A DNA stretch of 14,842 bases. Source: Gonium pectorale (Eukaryota > Chlorophyta > Chlorophyceae > Chlamydomonadales > Volvocaceae). Positions 14,555 through 14,842 of the stretch are shown here, in pieces. The notes beneath the pieces are model-generated. The model searched no databases. It saw only the letters and a program-made list of their open reading frames with translations, and was not told the DNA's origin. The position numbers and the translations under genes are program-made. How positions within the stretch are numbered: the stretch's first letter is position 1; every line of letters starts with the position of its first letter. The stretch is taken from NCBI GenBank assembly GCA_001584585.1, contig LSYV01000019.1:1355616-1370457 (forward strand), written 5' to 3'.

Positions 14555-14842
14555 GTGGGTGTCACGGAGCGGGCGCGGGTGGCGGGGGCACACAGGGATA
14601 TAGGATATAGGGTGGTCCCCGCCGTTGGAGAGACAGGGGCAGGGGGGGACGTAGGGCAAGAAGAGTCGCGGGTACGAAGGGAGGGATGCGTACAGGGAAG
14701 GAGAGTGGGGAGGGCCCGGGGAGGGGCGGTCCAGCAGCTGGAGAGCGGTCCGCACGCGGCAGTCCGACCGGATTGGTCGTGGGGGCGAAGTGATTTCGGG
14801 CACCTACGGGTGCTTTGGCCGCGAGGCACCCCCGGACCCGCA
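14555..14842 (+). other. phosphatase intron 3, 5' part
   Basis: G/A-rich sequence with many GGG runs (14640-14730). No acceptor followed by an HCxxGxSRS-like exon is present before the window ends. Confidence 0.6.

Overview
The window looks like nuclear DNA of a green alga of the Chlamydomonas/Volvox group. The evidence is GC-rich sequence, genes cut into many short exons by introns with GTGAG/GTGGG/GTGCG donors and GCAG acceptors, strong C/G-ending codon bias in the exons, a TGTAA polyadenylation signal, a Pro/Ser-rich linker in a secreted protein, and abundant GT/CA, G-run and C-run simple sequence. There are no bacterial operons, rRNA, tRNA or CRISPR arrays. Most long open frames on either strand are artefacts of high GC.

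Layout, all genes on the + strand: (1) 1-223 is the last intron and 224-325 the last coding exon of an unrecognised gene, with a 3' UTR ending near the TGTAA at 893-897. (2) About 910-2488 is an intergenic and promoter region. It includes an AT-richer, palindrome-rich island (about 1475-1645), TATA-like sites and a G-box-like palindrome. (3) 2489-11613 is one 17-exon gene that I assembled by matching splice sites and reading phase. The exons total 2268 nt (755 aa), with no internal stop and every junction in phase. It encodes a predicted secreted protein: signal peptide, glycoside hydrolase family 9 (GH9) domain, Pro-rich linker, and a C-terminal domain with three DG-type repeats that resembles a bulb-type (B-) lectin. 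(4) 11614 to about 13701 is 3' UTR, intergenic and 5' flank, with an 88-bp tandem duplication. (5) 13702-14554 holds the first three exons of a dual-specificity protein phosphatase. Its catalytic Cys exon lies beyond the window.

The main discovery candidate is the GH9 gene. The usual WYDAGD catalytic-base motif reads WYENGG, and it sits on an 18-nt micro-exon flanked by phase-1 introns. The usual catalytic Glu of the NEVAxDYNA motif aligns with Val (SVVSIEANA). With both catalytic carboxylates apparently replaced and a lectin-like domain attached, the protein may be a non-hydrolytic, cellulose- or glycan-binding wall protein. This is inferred from sequence only.
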